Shown here: positions 35,941 to 44,818 of the stretch, piece by piece | Position numbering within the stretch: position 1 is the stretch's first letter | How the letters are laid out: every line of letters begins with the position of its first letter | Source: Longispora fulva | Lineage (GTDB): Bacteria > Actinomycetota > Actinomycetes > Mycobacteriales > Micromonosporaceae | Direction of reading: 5' to 3' | NCBI RefSeq assembly: GCF_015751905.1 | Contig: NZ_JADOUF010000001.1 | Span: forward strand, 2,542,001 to 2,606,000 | DNA: 64,000 nt | Notes under the pieces: generated by a model | Database searches by the model: none | What the model saw: the letters and a program-made list of their open reading frames with translations, nothing else | What the model was told of the DNA's origin: nothing | Position numbers and translations under genes: made by a program

Positions 35941-36351
35941 TTAGCTGCCTGGCCAGGTCAGACCGTTGAACGCGAAGACCGCCTTGCCCTGCGTCATGAT
36001 ATCCACGACCGAACCGGCGGGCGCTGGCGCGAAGATGTCCACCGTCTCCAGAACCTCACCCCGCCGCTCAGGATCAAGAACATACGCCTCGCGACCATTG
36101 GCGAACTGTCGCAACATGCCCGAAGGCCACACATCCGGCCGGGCGCCCTGGCAACACAGCAGCAACCCGCGTTCCTCAAGATGCCGCCGAACCAAGATCA
36201 AGCAGTCCAGATAGTCACCATCAGCGGCCTCGAACACGCCGTCAGGCTCCACCAACTCAACCCGCGCCACCGACGGCTCACCGATACGAAGTTCGACCTC
36301 CCGAGCCGAGCCCTCCGCGTCGACAACCTCCAGGACGAACACCTGCGCCAC
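35941..36351 (-). CDS. Hypothetical protein
   Basis: This 136-residue soluble acidic protein has alternating strands (MAQVFVLEVVDAEGSAREVE, then RVELVEPDGVFEAADGDYLD) and two cysteines in LLLCCQGARPDVWP. No family is recognised. It resembles small immunity or accessory proteins in size and composition only. The start is ATG 36351. Confidence 0.6.
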   Translation of the reverse strand: MAQVFVLEVVDAEGSAREVELRIGEPSVARVELVEPDGVFEAADGDYLDCLILVRRHLEERGLLLCCQGARPDVWPSGMLRQFANGREAYVLDPERRGEVLETVDIFAPAPAGSVVDIMTQGKAVFAFNGLTWPGS

Positions 36352-36477
36352 TCGACCTCCTCGTCGCTGGAATCTTACGACGAACCGGCGTTAGCCCTCG
36401 ATCAACAAGGCATCAGAGTGGGGCCAGAACCCAAACCTCCCAACCGGTCCCGCAACTCGTTGTCCACGCCAGTCGTG

Positions 36478-36558
36478 CTCTGCCGGATCTCTGCCATGCG
36501 GGTTGGCAGAGGCGCGACAGAGCTGTGGCAGAGGTCGGCGCGTGCGTCAGCTCTGCCA
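36478..36558. promoter_or_regulatory. Phased TGGCAGAG cluster E upstream of conjugation genes
   Basis: This is the richest cluster. Two inverted octamers begin at 36478 and 36489 and three direct octamers begin at 36504, 36515 (CGACAGAG) and 36526, all at 11-bp steps within their groups. An inverted CTCTGCCA lies at 36551-36558. The run GCGTCAGCTCTGCCAAAACC is the reverse complement of the same landmark in clusters A and C, so each copy faces its own downstream gene. Confidence 0.7.
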
Positions 36559-36777
36559 AAACCCGTTTGGTAGGTGAGGGGCAATCGGACGGGCCGTCAG
36601 GCCGCCGAGGCCCCTCCCGCCGCAGGGGGCGCACCGTGACGACGCCGGGTCCCCGGGTGTAGCGCACGCGATGCGCTGACACCACATCGCACACCACCTT
36701 CTGATGGGAGGACCGGCTCTCGCCCGGTCCCGGTGCTGCACGTTCGCGCCCTGCGGCGGTCCTTACCCACTCATCAG

Positions 36778-36792
36778 CCCCGCGACGCGGGG
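36778..36792 (+). promoter_or_regulatory. Hairpin directly before a Shine-Dalgarno sequence
   Basis: CCCCGC-GAC-GCGGGG ends one base before CGGGAGGA, the ribosome-binding site of the pilin-like gene at 36807. It may stabilise the transcript end or modulate initiation. Confidence 0.4.
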
Positions 36793-36806
36793 CGGGAGGA
36801 CCTGTC

Positions 36807-37169
36807 ATGTCACCTGCATTGCGTACCCGTCTGCGCCGCGCCACCTCGTGGGCGGCCGTCCTTTCCACCGCCCTGGCGGTGCTGGCCGTCCCGGCGGCCG
36901 CCCTGGCCGACCCCGGCGGCCCGGCCGTCCTGGCAGCCACCGACCTGCCCGGGGTCATCTCCAACATCCAGGCCTGGCTGTTGGGGATCCTCAGCGCGAT
37001 CGTCACCCTCTACCTGATCTACGGCGGCGTCTTGTGGGCGACCGCCGGCGGTGACCCGTCGCAGGTCGAACGCGCCAAGGCGGCGTTCAAAAGCGCCCTG
37101 GTCGGTTTCGCTCTGGCGATCCTCGCCCCGGTGTTCCTGCAGATCGTCAAAGGGTTCGTCGGAAGCTGA
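36807..37169 (+). CDS. VirB2-like conjugative pilin / small type IV secretion membrane protein
   Basis: This 120-residue protein has a signal-peptide-like N-terminus (basic RTRLRRATSW, hydrophobic core, cleavage near ALA at about 35) and two membrane helices (about 55-77 and 95-115) around a short loop with GGDPSQVERAK. The size and layout match the VirB2/TrbC-like small subunits that open actinobacterial type IV secretion operons. The start ATG 36807 follows GGGAGGACCTGTC. Its TGA overlaps the ATG of the next gene (TGATG). Confidence 0.75.
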   Translation: MSPALRTRLRRATSWAAVLSTALAVLAVPAAALADPGGPAVLAATDLPGVISNIQAWLLGILSAIVTLYLIYGGVLWATAGGDPSQVERAKAAFKSALVGFALAILAPVFLQIVKGFVGS

Positions 37170-38086
37170 TGGCGATGGGCTTCCTGTTCGACGGCCTCCT
37201 CGAATGGCTCACCGGGATGGTTCTCGGAGCCTTCGACGGACTCATCACGATGATCACGGGGAGCCTTCTGGTCAGTCCCGACGTCACCGGACTCCCCCAG
37301 GTCGTGGCCCTGTCCGGGCGGTCGGTGTGGATCGTCGACACCGTCTTCGTCCTCGCGTTCCTCGCCGCCGGAGTCCTCACCGTCGTCTCCGGCGGCACCG
37401 AACGCTCCCGCTACCACGTCAAAGACCTCGGCCCGCGCCTGGTCGTCGGGTTCATCGCCGCGCACTTCTCGCAGCTGCTGTGTTCGCGACTCGTCGAGGT
37501 CGCCAACGCTTTCACCGCCGCGTTCGCCCAGCAGCCGCTGAGCAAAAACGCGACGGCGGCGATGCGCTCGCACATCGTCGCGGCGAGCAAGGACGCGACG
37601 ACGGCGCTGCTGGCGGTCATCATCGCCTGCGTCATCGTGATGCTGTTGGCGAGCACAGCCTTCCAGATGATCATGCGGTTCTCGGCGCTGCTGGTGCTCG
37701 CCATCCTCGCCCCCGTGGCGATGGCCTGTCACGCCCTTCCGGCCACGGACTCCCTCGCCCGGCTGTGGTGGCGGTCGTTCTCCGGCTGCCTGATCATCCC
37801 CGCGCTGCAGGCACTCACCCTCACCGCCGGGCAGTGGATGCTCGAGGACCCCGGCAATGTGCTGGCCGCCTACGCCCTCCCGGGCGGCGACCTGACCGTG
37901 CTGTTCATCGTCATGGTCGTGCTGTGGACGACCGTGCGCATCCCCGGCCTGGTGGGCAAACTCGTCGGCCAACCGAACGGCGGCAGGTCCAATCCCATCG
38001 TCGCCGTCCTCAAGATCGCGACCGTGGACCAGGTCACCCGCCTGGTTCCCGGCTCGGGAAAAGTCCTCAAGGCGGTACGGCCATGA
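37169..38086 (+). CDS. VirB6/TrbL-like polytopic type IV secretion protein
   Basis: This 305-residue inner-membrane protein has about six helices: an amphipathic start (LFDGLLEWLTGMVLGAFDGL), FVLAFLAAGVLTVVS, a central long helix pair (LLAVIIACVIVMLLAS and FSALLVLAILAPVAMACHAL) and VLFIVMVVLWTTVRIPGLV. The WW-x-SFSGCLIIPALQ region is typical of TrbL/VirB6-like channel proteins of actinobacterial conjugative elements. It is translationally coupled to the pilin gene before it. Its own stop overlaps the ATG of a truncated PrgI-like stub. Confidence 0.78.
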   Translation: MAMGFLFDGLLEWLTGMVLGAFDGLITMITGSLLVSPDVTGLPQVVALSGRSVWIVDTVFVLAFLAAGVLTVVSGGTERSRYHVKDLGPRLVVGFIAAHFSQLLCSRLVEVANAFTAAFAQQPLSKNATAAMRSHIVAASKDATTALLAVIIACVIVMLLASTAFQMIMRFSALLVLAILAPVAMACHALPATDSLARLWWRSFSGCLIIPALQALTLTAGQWMLEDPGNVLAAYALPGGDLTVLFIVMVVLWTTVRIPGLVGKLVGQPNGGRSNPIVAVLKIATVDQVTRLVPGSGKVLKAVRP

Positions 38087-38217
38087 GAGGCGAGGACAGC
38101 GCGGTGCGGGCCAAAGTCCCGACGGGCGCTTCATACTGCCTGTCCGATGACTGTTGCTGGGTTGATGGGCGCGGGTCACATGCTGATCGGGTTCTCGCGC
38201 CGACGTCGGCGGAGTAA
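38083..38217 (+). pseudogene. Stub of a PrgI-like conjugation gene
   Basis: An ATG overlapping the VirB6-like stop (ATGA) opens a frame starting MRGEDSAVRAKVPT. This resembles the first residues of the PrgI-like protein at 40022 (GPYRARIPADVDAPDK). After about 15 residues the sequence becomes unrelated and ends at 38217. It is probably the original 5' end of the third operon gene, cut off by the insertion that fills 38.1-40.0 kb. Confidence 0.5.
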
Positions 38218-38361
38218 TCCGGCCGCCGTCGAGCCGTGCGAAGCTGACCTGTGTGCTTCAACGATCGAGGCGCGACAGACGCCCGCTCCGACCGTCCGCG
38301 ATGACGGTTGGAGCCGGTGGCGTGTATCGGTGAGTGGCAGGCATTGAGTAGGCTGCCCATC

Positions 38362-38991
38362 ATGGCGAGGAAGATCGCGTATCGAGTGATCGATGCCGCC
38401 GAGGCCGAACAGCGGTTCTCGCTGGCCGGGCAGGTCGGTTTTCCCTACTTCGGCGGGAAACGCAGGCAGGAAATCCGCCTGTACGAGGACGGCTGGCACG
38501 TCCCCGGCGATCTCGTATCGGACTTCGACTACGAAGGCCTGCCCTACCACATCATCGTCGACGGTGATCTCACCGTCGGTGGTGACCTGGGCTGGACCAC
38601 GTTCGAGCATGCAGCCTTCCTGCTGGTCGTCGGTGACCTGCGCGCCCGGGTCGTCGTGCTCGACGGAATGCCGTCGGCGCCGGAACTCGTCGTGGGCGGC
38701 GACCTCGTCGTGGAGTACGGCGTGCTCGGCGACATGAGCGGCCCCCGGGGTGGACGCCTCATCGTGGGCGGCGCGACACGTACCCCGGTAGTGGTGGCGA
38801 TCGAGGACTTCACCATGGACTTTCGTCGCGCGCCCGAGGCACTCGTCATCGGCGACGCGGGCAACTTCACCGGCCCGTTCGAGGTGGCCGCGTTCCACGA
38901 CGTCCTTCACCCGCAACTCCTCGATGGCGATGAGCCCTATCGCACAAGGATCCGCGACGGGCTGACCGAGGGCACGTCAATCCTGCGCTAG
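38362..38991 (+). CDS. Hypothetical beta-helix-like protein
   Basis: This 209-residue protein has successive short strands that repeat every 18-22 residues: IIVDGDLTVGGDLGW, FLLVVGDLRARVVVLDG, ELVVGGDLVVEYGVLGD and RLIVGGATRTPVVV. This pattern suggests a small right-handed beta-helix, seen in uncharacterised proteins sometimes associated with toxin-immunity loci. No toxin partner is visible. The start ATG 38362 (MARKIAYRV) is chosen over an upstream in-frame ATG that lacks a ribosome-binding site. It lies inside the insertion that splits the conjugation operon. Confidence 0.65.
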   Translation: MARKIAYRVIDAAEAEQRFSLAGQVGFPYFGGKRRQEIRLYEDGWHVPGDLVSDFDYEGLPYHIIVDGDLTVGGDLGWTTFEHAAFLLVVGDLRARVVVLDGMPSAPELVVGGDLVVEYGVLGDMSGPRGGRLIVGGATRTPVVVAIEDFTMDFRRAPEALVIGDAGNFTGPFEVAAFHDVLHPQLLDGDEPYRTRIRDGLTEGTSILR

Positions 38992-38999
38992 CCGGATCG

Positions 39000-39784
39000 T
39001 GATCCTCTCCGCACGATGGAGGTTCCCCTAGCGGTCGCTCGCCGCGGGAGGGGTCGGCTTGAGCCGGAAGAGCTGGCGACCTTCTGCCGGTAGACCTCCT
39101 GGGTCTGGGTGTCCCAGGGGACGCACCAGCGGCCCGCGCCGGTGTTGGCGGGGACTTGGCCCAGGCGCAGCCAGTTGTAGATCGCGTCAGCGGGGATGCC
39201 GAGCAGCTGGGCTGCCTGTTTGCCGCCGATCTCCCCGTCCTGCACGGCCACGTTTCGGGGCGTGAGGATCTGGTAGACGCCGCGCACCGCGGCGACGTGC
39301 CGCGCGGTGAAGCGCAGGTTCTTGCCGGTGCGCAGGCCGGCGTCGTTGAGCATCGTCGAGATCTGAACATTGCTGTGGGGGGTGCCGTGCTCGCGCACCC
39401 ACCGCGTTTCGAGGGACTGCGCCGCGCGGCGAGCTTGGCCTCGGTGGTGAGGTACTCGGCCCAGGCCACGTGTCCCTCGTGGTGGTCTTCGATGAGGACC
39501 GTCCACTCCTTGAGGGCCCGGCGCCGGCGGGTGGAGCGCACCGTGCCATCGGGCAGCACCCGGCGCACCTCGCGGGTCTTGCCGAATGTGTACACCCCGG
39601 CATAGGTGGGATTCTTCAACACTTGCGCCACCCGGGCGTGGGTGAGCCTGCCCCACTTGATCGTCCCCGCCCACGCTCCGGCCCACGCCCGTTGCGGGAA
39701 CAACCTGCCCGCCTCGTGGAACGCCCGGACCCTCGCTCGGGCTACCACCGTCCACCTCAGCGTCAGGAGCCAGTTCATGGGAAT
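39000..39784 (-). pseudogene. Large serine recombinase, 5'-truncated and frameshifted
   Basis: Two frames carry the C-terminal parts of a large serine recombinase. The recombinase domain reads HARVAQVLKNPTYAGVYTFG then EWTVLIEDHHEGHVAWAEYL. The distal part reads NDAGLRTGKNLRFTARHVAA and AAQLLGIPADAIYNWLRLGQ, a helix-turn-helix close to the end. The frames break near 39420. The N-terminal resolvase catalytic domain is missing, so it cannot catalyse strand exchange. Confidence 0.7.
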
Positions 39785-40064
39785 CCGCCACCGCCAACAC
39801 TGGATCGATCTTGTCGATCAGCACCCGCGCCGCCGACAAGCCCTCCACCGCCAGCCGATCCGACGACGCCGCGACACCCCGGTCGGTCCAGTCCTGCGCC
39901 ACCCTGATGCGCCGCCTCCCCTCGACCTCACACACGAAAGACAGACCATGCCGCTCGCGCTGCGTGAACAGCACAACCAAGCTCTGCCCCTTCAACGGAT
40001 GGAACGGATGAGTGATCACCAATGAGTCCGAAGTACGACGAGACTGACGGGCCGTATAGGGCAC
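39785..40064 (-). pseudogene. DUF5372-type gene fused into the recombinase relic
   Basis: The frame opens near 40064 and encodes SLVITHPFHPLKGQSLVVLF, then FVCEVEGRRRIRVAQDWTDR. These match DUF5372, a small protein usually encoded beside serine recombinases of mobile elements. The frame runs on into recombinase sequence, so the stop codon or junction has been lost. It overlaps the 5' end of the PrgI-like gene on the other strand. Confidence 0.55.
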
Positions 40065-40969
40065 GGATTCCCGCCGACGTCGACGCGCCGGACAAGATCC
40101 TCTACGGGTTCACGTTTCGCCAGATGGCTATCCTCGCCGTCGCCGGCACCGGCCTCTACCTCGGCTGGCAGGCACTGCACACCGTCGCACCCGTGCCGGT
40201 CCTGCTCGCCGCAGCGGTGATCATCGGCGGGGCCGCGCTCGGTCTGGCGGTCGGCCGCCGCGACGGACTGCCCCTGGACGTGTGGCTCCTCGGCGCGATC
40301 TGCCACACCCGCGCGCCGCACTCCCTGGCCGCCGCAGGTGCTGGCAGCGGCGACGGCGTGCCCGACTGGGTGGACGTCGGCCACACGAGGATCACCCTCC
40401 CGGCACCGCTGCGACTCCCGGCCGACGCGATCGACGACGACGGGCAGATCCGCCTCGGCGGCACCGCGTCGGCGATCGTCGCCGCGACGAGCGTCAACCT
40501 GGGGCTGCGCAGCCCCGGCGAACAGCACACCACCGTCGAGGCATTCGGCCGGTGGCTCAACTCCCTCAACGCGCCCGTGCAGATCACCGTCTCCGCCCAG
40601 CCTGTCGACCTGGCCAGCCACGCGACGGCCCTCGCCGAACGCGCCGACGATCTGCCCCACCCTGCACTGGCCGCGGCGTGCGCCGACCACGCACGGTTCC
40701 TCGCCGAGCTGGCCGCGCGCCGTGACCCGCTGCGCCGCCAGGTCCTCATCACGTGCCGCACCGGCGGCGAGGCCGGCGAGCACGCCGCCCGCCGCCGGGC
40801 CGATGACGTGGCACGCGCACTGGGGGCGCTGGGCGTCACCGCCCGGGTCCTCGACGGTGCCGGCGCCACGTCGGCCCTGGCCGCGGCAGCCGACCCCTAC
40901 CGGCCGGCCCGCCACGGCGGCCTCGCGGCACCCGGACACACGATCACCGGAAGGACCCACCCGTCATGA
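40022..40969 (+). CDS. PrgI-like type IV secretion membrane protein
   Basis: This 315-residue protein begins with the PrgI-family signature (RARIPADVDAPDKILYGFTF) followed by two membrane helices (MAILAVAGTGLYLGWQAL and VPVLLAAAVIIGGAALGLAV). A long soluble C-terminal domain rich in Ala/Arg follows. PrgI-like proteins occupy the VirB3 position next to VirB4 in Gram-positive conjugation machines. Its stop overlaps an ATG (ATGA at 40966), which couples it to the VirB4 gene. The insertion upstream has separated it from the VirB6-like gene, and no good ribosome-binding site precedes ATG 40022, so expression may be impaired. Confidence 0.75.
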   Translation: MSPKYDETDGPYRARIPADVDAPDKILYGFTFRQMAILAVAGTGLYLGWQALHTVAPVPVLLAAAVIIGGAALGLAVGRRDGLPLDVWLLGAICHTRAPHSLAAAGAGSGDGVPDWVDVGHTRITLPAPLRLPADAIDDDGQIRLGGTASAIVAATSVNLGLRSPGEQHTTVEAFGRWLNSLNAPVQITVSAQPVDLASHATALAERADDLPHPALAAACADHARFLAELAARRDPLRRQVLITCRTGGEAGEHAARRRADDVARALGALGVTARVLDGAGATSALAAAADPYRPARHGGLAAPGHTITGRTHPS

Positions 40970-41054
40970 ACAACATCCCTAACGCCGCTGAGCGCCGCGG
41001 CACCGACGTCCTGAGAGCCCGCGCGGGCGGCGGATCGACCCTGACTCCGCAGCC

Positions 41055-42905
41055 GTGCACGCCCCGCCCCGGCGCCGCCGGCCAAGGGCACCGGTGGCCG
41101 CAGTGTTGAGCCGGGTGCTCCGCCGCGGGCCGCGAGTCGCGACCGCCGACGGCGGGGACCTCGCGGCCGCCGTCGCGCCGGCGGCGGTGGAGGTCGGCCC
41201 GAGGTGGTTGCGACTCGGCGACGGATACGCCGCCACCCTGATCGTGACCGGCTACCCGGCCGAGGTCGGCGCGGCGTGGCTCGAACCGCTCCTCGCCTGG
41301 CCCGGACGCCTGGACCTGGCGCTGCACATCGACCCCGTCCCGGTGCCCGTGGCCGCGGCCCGGCTGCGCACGCAACGGGCGAAGCTGGAGTCCAGCCGGC
41401 GGGCGGACAACAACGCCGGCAAACTCGCCGACCCCTACGTCGAAGCCGCCGCCGACGACGCGGGCGAACTCGCCGGACGCCTCGCACGCGGGGAGGCGAA
41501 ACTGTTCAAGGTGGGCCTGTACCTGACGGTGCACGCCGCGTCCGAACCGGAACTGGTGGTCGCGTGCGCGCAGGTGAAGGCGGCGGCAGCCTCCACGCTT
41601 CTTGATCTGCAGCCGGCGACGTGGCGGCAACTGCAAGGCTGGACCACGACCCTGCCCCTCGGCGTGGACAACCTGGGCATGACCCGGACGTTGGACACCG
41701 CCGCCCTCGCCGCCAGCTTCCCCCTCGCCGGCCCCGACCTGCCCGCGCCGCTGCCGGGTGAGCCGGCACGGACAGGTGGGGTGCTCTACGGCGTCAACCC
41801 CGATTCCCAGGGCGTCATCTGGTGGGACCGGTGGGCGTGCGAGAACCACAACTCCGTCGTCCTCGCACGCTCCGGGGCCGGCAAGTCGTACTTCGTGAAG
41901 ACGGAGATCCTGCGGTCCCTCTACCAAGGGGTGCACATCGCCGTCATCGACCCGGAGGACGAGTACCTGCGATTGGCCGGCGCGGTCGGCGGGACCGTCG
42001 TGCGCCTCGGCGCCGCCGGGGTGAAGGTCAACCCGTTCGACCTGCCCTCCGGCGACACGCGCGCCGACGTGCTCACGCGGCGGGGCTTGTTCCTGCACAC
42101 GCTCATCAGCGTCCTGGCCGCGACCAACCTCCCGCCCGGCGAGCGCGCCGCGTTGGACCGGGCGATCCTCGCCGTGTACCGGGCGGCGGGCATCACCGCG
42201 GACCCGGCCACCCATCACCGCCGGGCGCCGCTGCTCGCCGATCTCGCCGCCGCCCTCGACGCCGATGCCGATCCCGCCGCCCGGGTTCTGGCCGCGCGGC
42301 TCGCGCCGTGGGTGGTGGGCTCGTTCAAGGACATGTTCGACGGGCACAGCACCCACCGGCCCGACGGGCACCTGGTGGTGTGGTCACTGCGGCATCTGCC
42401 CGACGAGGTACGCGGCGTCGGCACCCTCGTGGCCCTCGACCACATCTGGCGCACCGTCGACCGACCCCAGCACCCAACCGGCACCTCCTCGCAGGCCCGG
42501 CGTCTCGTCGTGGTCGACGAGGCATGGCTGCTGATGCGCCAGGACGCCGGTGCCGCGTTCCTGTACCGGATGGCCAAGGCGTCACGGAAACGCGGAGCCG
42601 GACTGTGCGTCATCACCCAGGACGCCGCCGACATGCTCTGCACCGAACTCGGCGAAGCCGTCATCGCCAACGCCGCGACCCAGATCCTGCTACGCCAGGC
42701 CGACTCGGCCATCGACGCCGTCGGCCGAGCGTTCGGCCTGACCGGCGGCGAGAAACGACTCCTGCTGTCCGCCGAGCGCGGGCAGGGACTGCTGCTGTCG
42801 GGCGCTCACCGCACCCGGTTCGAATCCGTCGCATCGCCGGCGGAGCACGCGCTCGCCACCACTTCCCCAGGGCGTGTTTTGAAAGTTGATCAAGGTCTGG
42901 AATGA
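41055..42905 (+). CDS. VirB4-family conjugation ATPase, ends altered
   Basis: This 616-residue ATPase has the VirB4 N-terminal domain (WLRLGDGYAATLIVTGYPAE) and the C-terminal RecA-like domain. Walker A is ARSGAGKSYF at 271-280, an IDPEDEY motif lies near 299, Walker B is LVVVDEAWLL at 484-493, and ITQDAADM is a sensor-like motif. It would power substrate transfer and pilus assembly at the inner membrane. The C-terminus is cut by an IS end: the last residues (GRVLKVDQGLE) are encoded by IS sequence. The 5' end is uncertain: ATG 40966 overlaps the PrgI-like stop but lies in another frame and meets a stop at about 41106, so GTG 41055 is used. A frameshift there is possible. Confidence 0.8.
   Translation: MHAPPRRRRPRAPVAAVLSRVLRRGPRVATADGGDLAAAVAPAAVEVGPRWLRLGDGYAATLIVTGYPAEVGAAWLEPLLAWPGRLDLALHIDPVPVPVAAARLRTQRAKLESSRRADNNAGKLADPYVEAAADDAGELAGRLARGEAKLFKVGLYLTVHAASEPELVVACAQVKAAAASTLLDLQPATWRQLQGWTTTLPLGVDNLGMTRTLDTAALAASFPLAGPDLPAPLPGEPARTGGVLYGVNPDSQGVIWWDRWACENHNSVVLARSGAGKSYFVKTEILRSLYQGVHIAVIDPEDEYLRLAGAVGGTVVRLGAAGVKVNPFDLPSGDTRADVLTRRGLFLHTLISVLAATNLPPGERAALDRAILAVYRAAGITADPATHHRRAPLLADLAAALDADADPAARVLAARLAPWVVGSFKDMFDGHSTHRPDGHLVVWSLRHLPDEVRGVGTLVALDHIWRTVDRPQHPTGTSSQARRLVVVDEAWLLMRQDAGAAFLYRMAKASRKRGAGLCVITQDAADMLCTELGEAVIANAATQILLRQADSAIDAVGRAFGLTGGEKRLLLSAERGQGLLLSGAHRTRFESVASPAEHALATTSPGRVLKVDQGLE
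42871..42900 (+). repeat. IS end fragment, matches 44355-44384
   Basis: GTGTTTTGAAAGTTGATCAA occurs here and, with one change, at 44358-44377, in the same orientation. At 44.4 kb it forms the outer end beside an IS5-type transposase; here it stands alone and supplies the last codons of the VirB4 gene. Confidence 0.7.
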
Positions 42906-42956
42906 TCTTGGTACGTGGGGCCGTGGGTTCGACCGCGATGGAGATGGGTGGCGGGG

Positions 42957-44354
42957 ATGGTTGAGACGTCTGAGATGGGCTTGTTGGATTTCGTCGCGCT
43001 CGCTGCGGACAAGCTCGCGGTTCCCGGGGTGGCGGTCGGTGTGTGGGCCGGCGGTCAGGAGACGTTCGCCTGTCACGGCGTGACCAGCATCGCCAATCCG
43101 TTGCCGGTCGACCCGGACACGATGTTCGTCCTCGGCTCGGTCGCCAAGTCCTACACCGCGACGGCGTTGGTGTGTCTGGCCGAGCAGGGACGCGTTGATC
43201 TGGATGCGCCGGTGCGCCGTTATGTCCCGGAGTTGGCGTTCCCGGACGGGATGGCGGCTGTCGAGATCACTGTGGCGCAGTTGCTCAACCACACCGCCGG
43301 GCTGGACTGGCGGCTGGGCGTCGACACCGGCGAGGGCGACGACGCGCTGGCGGCCTTCGTGGCGCAGATGGCTGAACTCGACCTGATCGCGGCGCCCGGC
43401 GCGCGTGCCTCCTACAGCCAGGTCGGGTTCAACCTGGCGGGGCGGATCGTCGAGAAGGTGACCGGGCTGACCTTCGAGCGAGCCGTCGCGGAGCTCCTGC
43501 TTGCGCCGCTCGGCCTCGCGCACACCGGCTTTTTCCTCAACGACGCCATCACCAAGCGGTTCGCGGTGGGCCACAACGCCGACCCGGAGGGCACGCTGAC
43601 CGTTGTCCGCCAGTGGAAGGACACTCGAGCCAACAACCCCGGCGGAGGTGTCGTTTCCTCTGCGGCCGACCTGCTCGCCTGGGCACGGTTCCACCTCGGC
43701 GACGGCTCCGGTGTCCTGCCCGACGCGGCACTGCGCCGGATGCGGGAGCCGACGGTCGAGCTGAAAGGCAGTACCCTCGGCGACGCGGTCGGGATCTGCT
43801 GGTTCATCCGGGACGTCGTCGCCGTCGACGACTCCGCCGCGACGGTCCGCACCGTCGGACACGGTGGCTCGGGCAATGGCCAGTTCGCCGAGCTGCTCCT
43901 GGTGCCGGAGCGGGACTTCGCCGTCGTGGTGATGTCGAACGCGGGCCCGGAGCATGGCATCGCCCTGAACCAGGCGGTAGTGAAGTGGGCGCTCGAGTAC
44001 TATCTCGGCGTCGTCGAGCGCGTTCCGGAGCCGTTGGCGTTCGACGCGAAGCGGGCCGGGGAGGTCGTCGGCCGATACGACAACGACCTGATGACGATCG
44101 CCGTCGTGCTGGCCGCCGCCGGAGACGGCATGACGATCGAGTGCCGGATCAAGCCGGAGATCCGTACCGCCTCCGAGAGCGAACTGCCCCCGGACCTCCC
44201 GCCGGCTTCCTTCGGTCTCCTGCCCGGCGACGGCGACGGGTACATCGTCACCAGCGGCGGGCTCAACGGGCAGCGCGGTTTCTTCACGCGTGACGACAGC
44301 GGCTCGATCGTCGGCGCGGACCTGGCGGGACGCTTCTTCGGCCGGGTCGCTTAG
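42957..44354 (+). CDS. Beta-lactamase-family (class C-like) serine hydrolase
   Basis: This 465-residue protein belongs to the penicillin-binding/class C beta-lactamase-like family. The nucleophile motif is SVAK in FVLGSVAKSYTATALV, the second motif is Y-S-Q in RASYSQVGFNLAG, and HGGSGNG replaces KTG. There is no signal peptide, so it acts in the cytoplasm and is more likely an esterase or peptidase than a resistance enzyme. The start ATG 42957 follows GGAGATGGGTGGCGGGG. It is bracketed by two same-direction IS ends and interrupts the conjugation region. Confidence 0.82.
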   Translation: MVETSEMGLLDFVALAADKLAVPGVAVGVWAGGQETFACHGVTSIANPLPVDPDTMFVLGSVAKSYTATALVCLAEQGRVDLDAPVRRYVPELAFPDGMAAVEITVAQLLNHTAGLDWRLGVDTGEGDDALAAFVAQMAELDLIAAPGARASYSQVGFNLAGRIVEKVTGLTFERAVAELLLAPLGLAHTGFFLNDAITKRFAVGHNADPEGTLTVVRQWKDTRANNPGGGVVSSAADLLAWARFHLGDGSGVLPDAALRRMREPTVELKGSTLGDAVGICWFIRDVVAVDDSAATVRTVGHGGSGNGQFAELLLVPERDFAVVVMSNAGPEHGIALNQAVVKWALEYYLGVVERVPEPLAFDAKRAGEVVGRYDNDLMTIAVVLAAAGDGMTIECRIKPEIRTASESELPPDLPPASFGLLPGDGDGYIVTSGGLNGQRGFFTRDDSGSIVGADLAGRFFGRVA

Positions 44355-44384
44355 GGAGTGTTTTGAAGGTTGATCAAGGTCTGG
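44355..44384 (+). repeat. IS end, matches 42871-42900
   Basis: This is the outer terminus of the IS5-type relic, with the shared core TTGATCAAGGTCTGG. Together with the copy at 42.87 kb it frames the serine hydrolase gene. Confidence 0.65.
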
Positions 44385-44790
44385 GTAGCCATTCGTTGAT
44401 CACCGCGATCAGGACCGTGGCCTCATAGCGGACAGCCAACTTGTCGTACCGGGTGGCCACGGACCTGCTTCTTTCAGCCTGTTGATCCCGCACTCGACCG
44501 CGTGTCTTACGCGGTAAGCAGCCTTGTCGAACGTCGGAGGCCGTCCGCCCTTCGGGCCCTTGTTCTTGCGGTTGAGGGCCTGGTCGGCCTTGTCGGGGAT
44601 GGTGGCCCTGACGCCGCGGCGGCGCAGGTAGTCGCGGTTGGCCTTCGATGCGTACGCCTTGTCGGCGAGGACCCGGTCCGGGGTGGTCCTGGGCCGGCCA
44701 CGCCGGCGGGGCACCCGGATCGCGGCCAGGACCGGCACGAACTGCGGACTGTCGCCCCGTCACCTTCTTTGGGCGCCACCACCGGCCACC
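44374..44790 (-). pseudogene. IS5-family transposase, C-terminal part only
   Basis: The sequence encodes RPRTTPDRVLADKAYASKAN, YLRRRGVRATIPDKADQALN, VECGINRLK and, in a shifted frame, VATRYDKLAVRYEATVLIAV. This is the IS427/IS5-group C-terminus, including the D in LADKAY and the E in VECGINRLK. The N-terminus is missing and the frame breaks near 44470, so it is inactive. Confidence 0.75.
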
Positions 44791-44818
44791 CAGGGGGATG
44801 GTCCGTAGTGCACGGCGC

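Larger units (their letters stand above)
36352..36806. other. Regulatory region upstream of the conjugation operon
   Basis: No gene is present. It contains TGGCAGAG cluster E (36478-36558), whose left half is an inverted copy of the start of the direct repeats, and the pre-Shine-Dalgarno hairpin at 36778-36792. It probably holds the main promoter of the type IV secretion genes. Confidence 0.55.

Noticed and set aside
32949-36558. Possible CRISPR array in the repeat-rich 33-36 kb region
   Set aside because: The repeats are 8 bp at 11-bp steps in both orientations, far too short and close for repeat-spacer units, and no cas gene is present.
42957-44354. Beta-lactam resistance gene
   Set aside because: It has the fold and SxxK motif but no signal peptide, and HGGSGNG replaces KTG. 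A generic serine hydrolase is the safer call.
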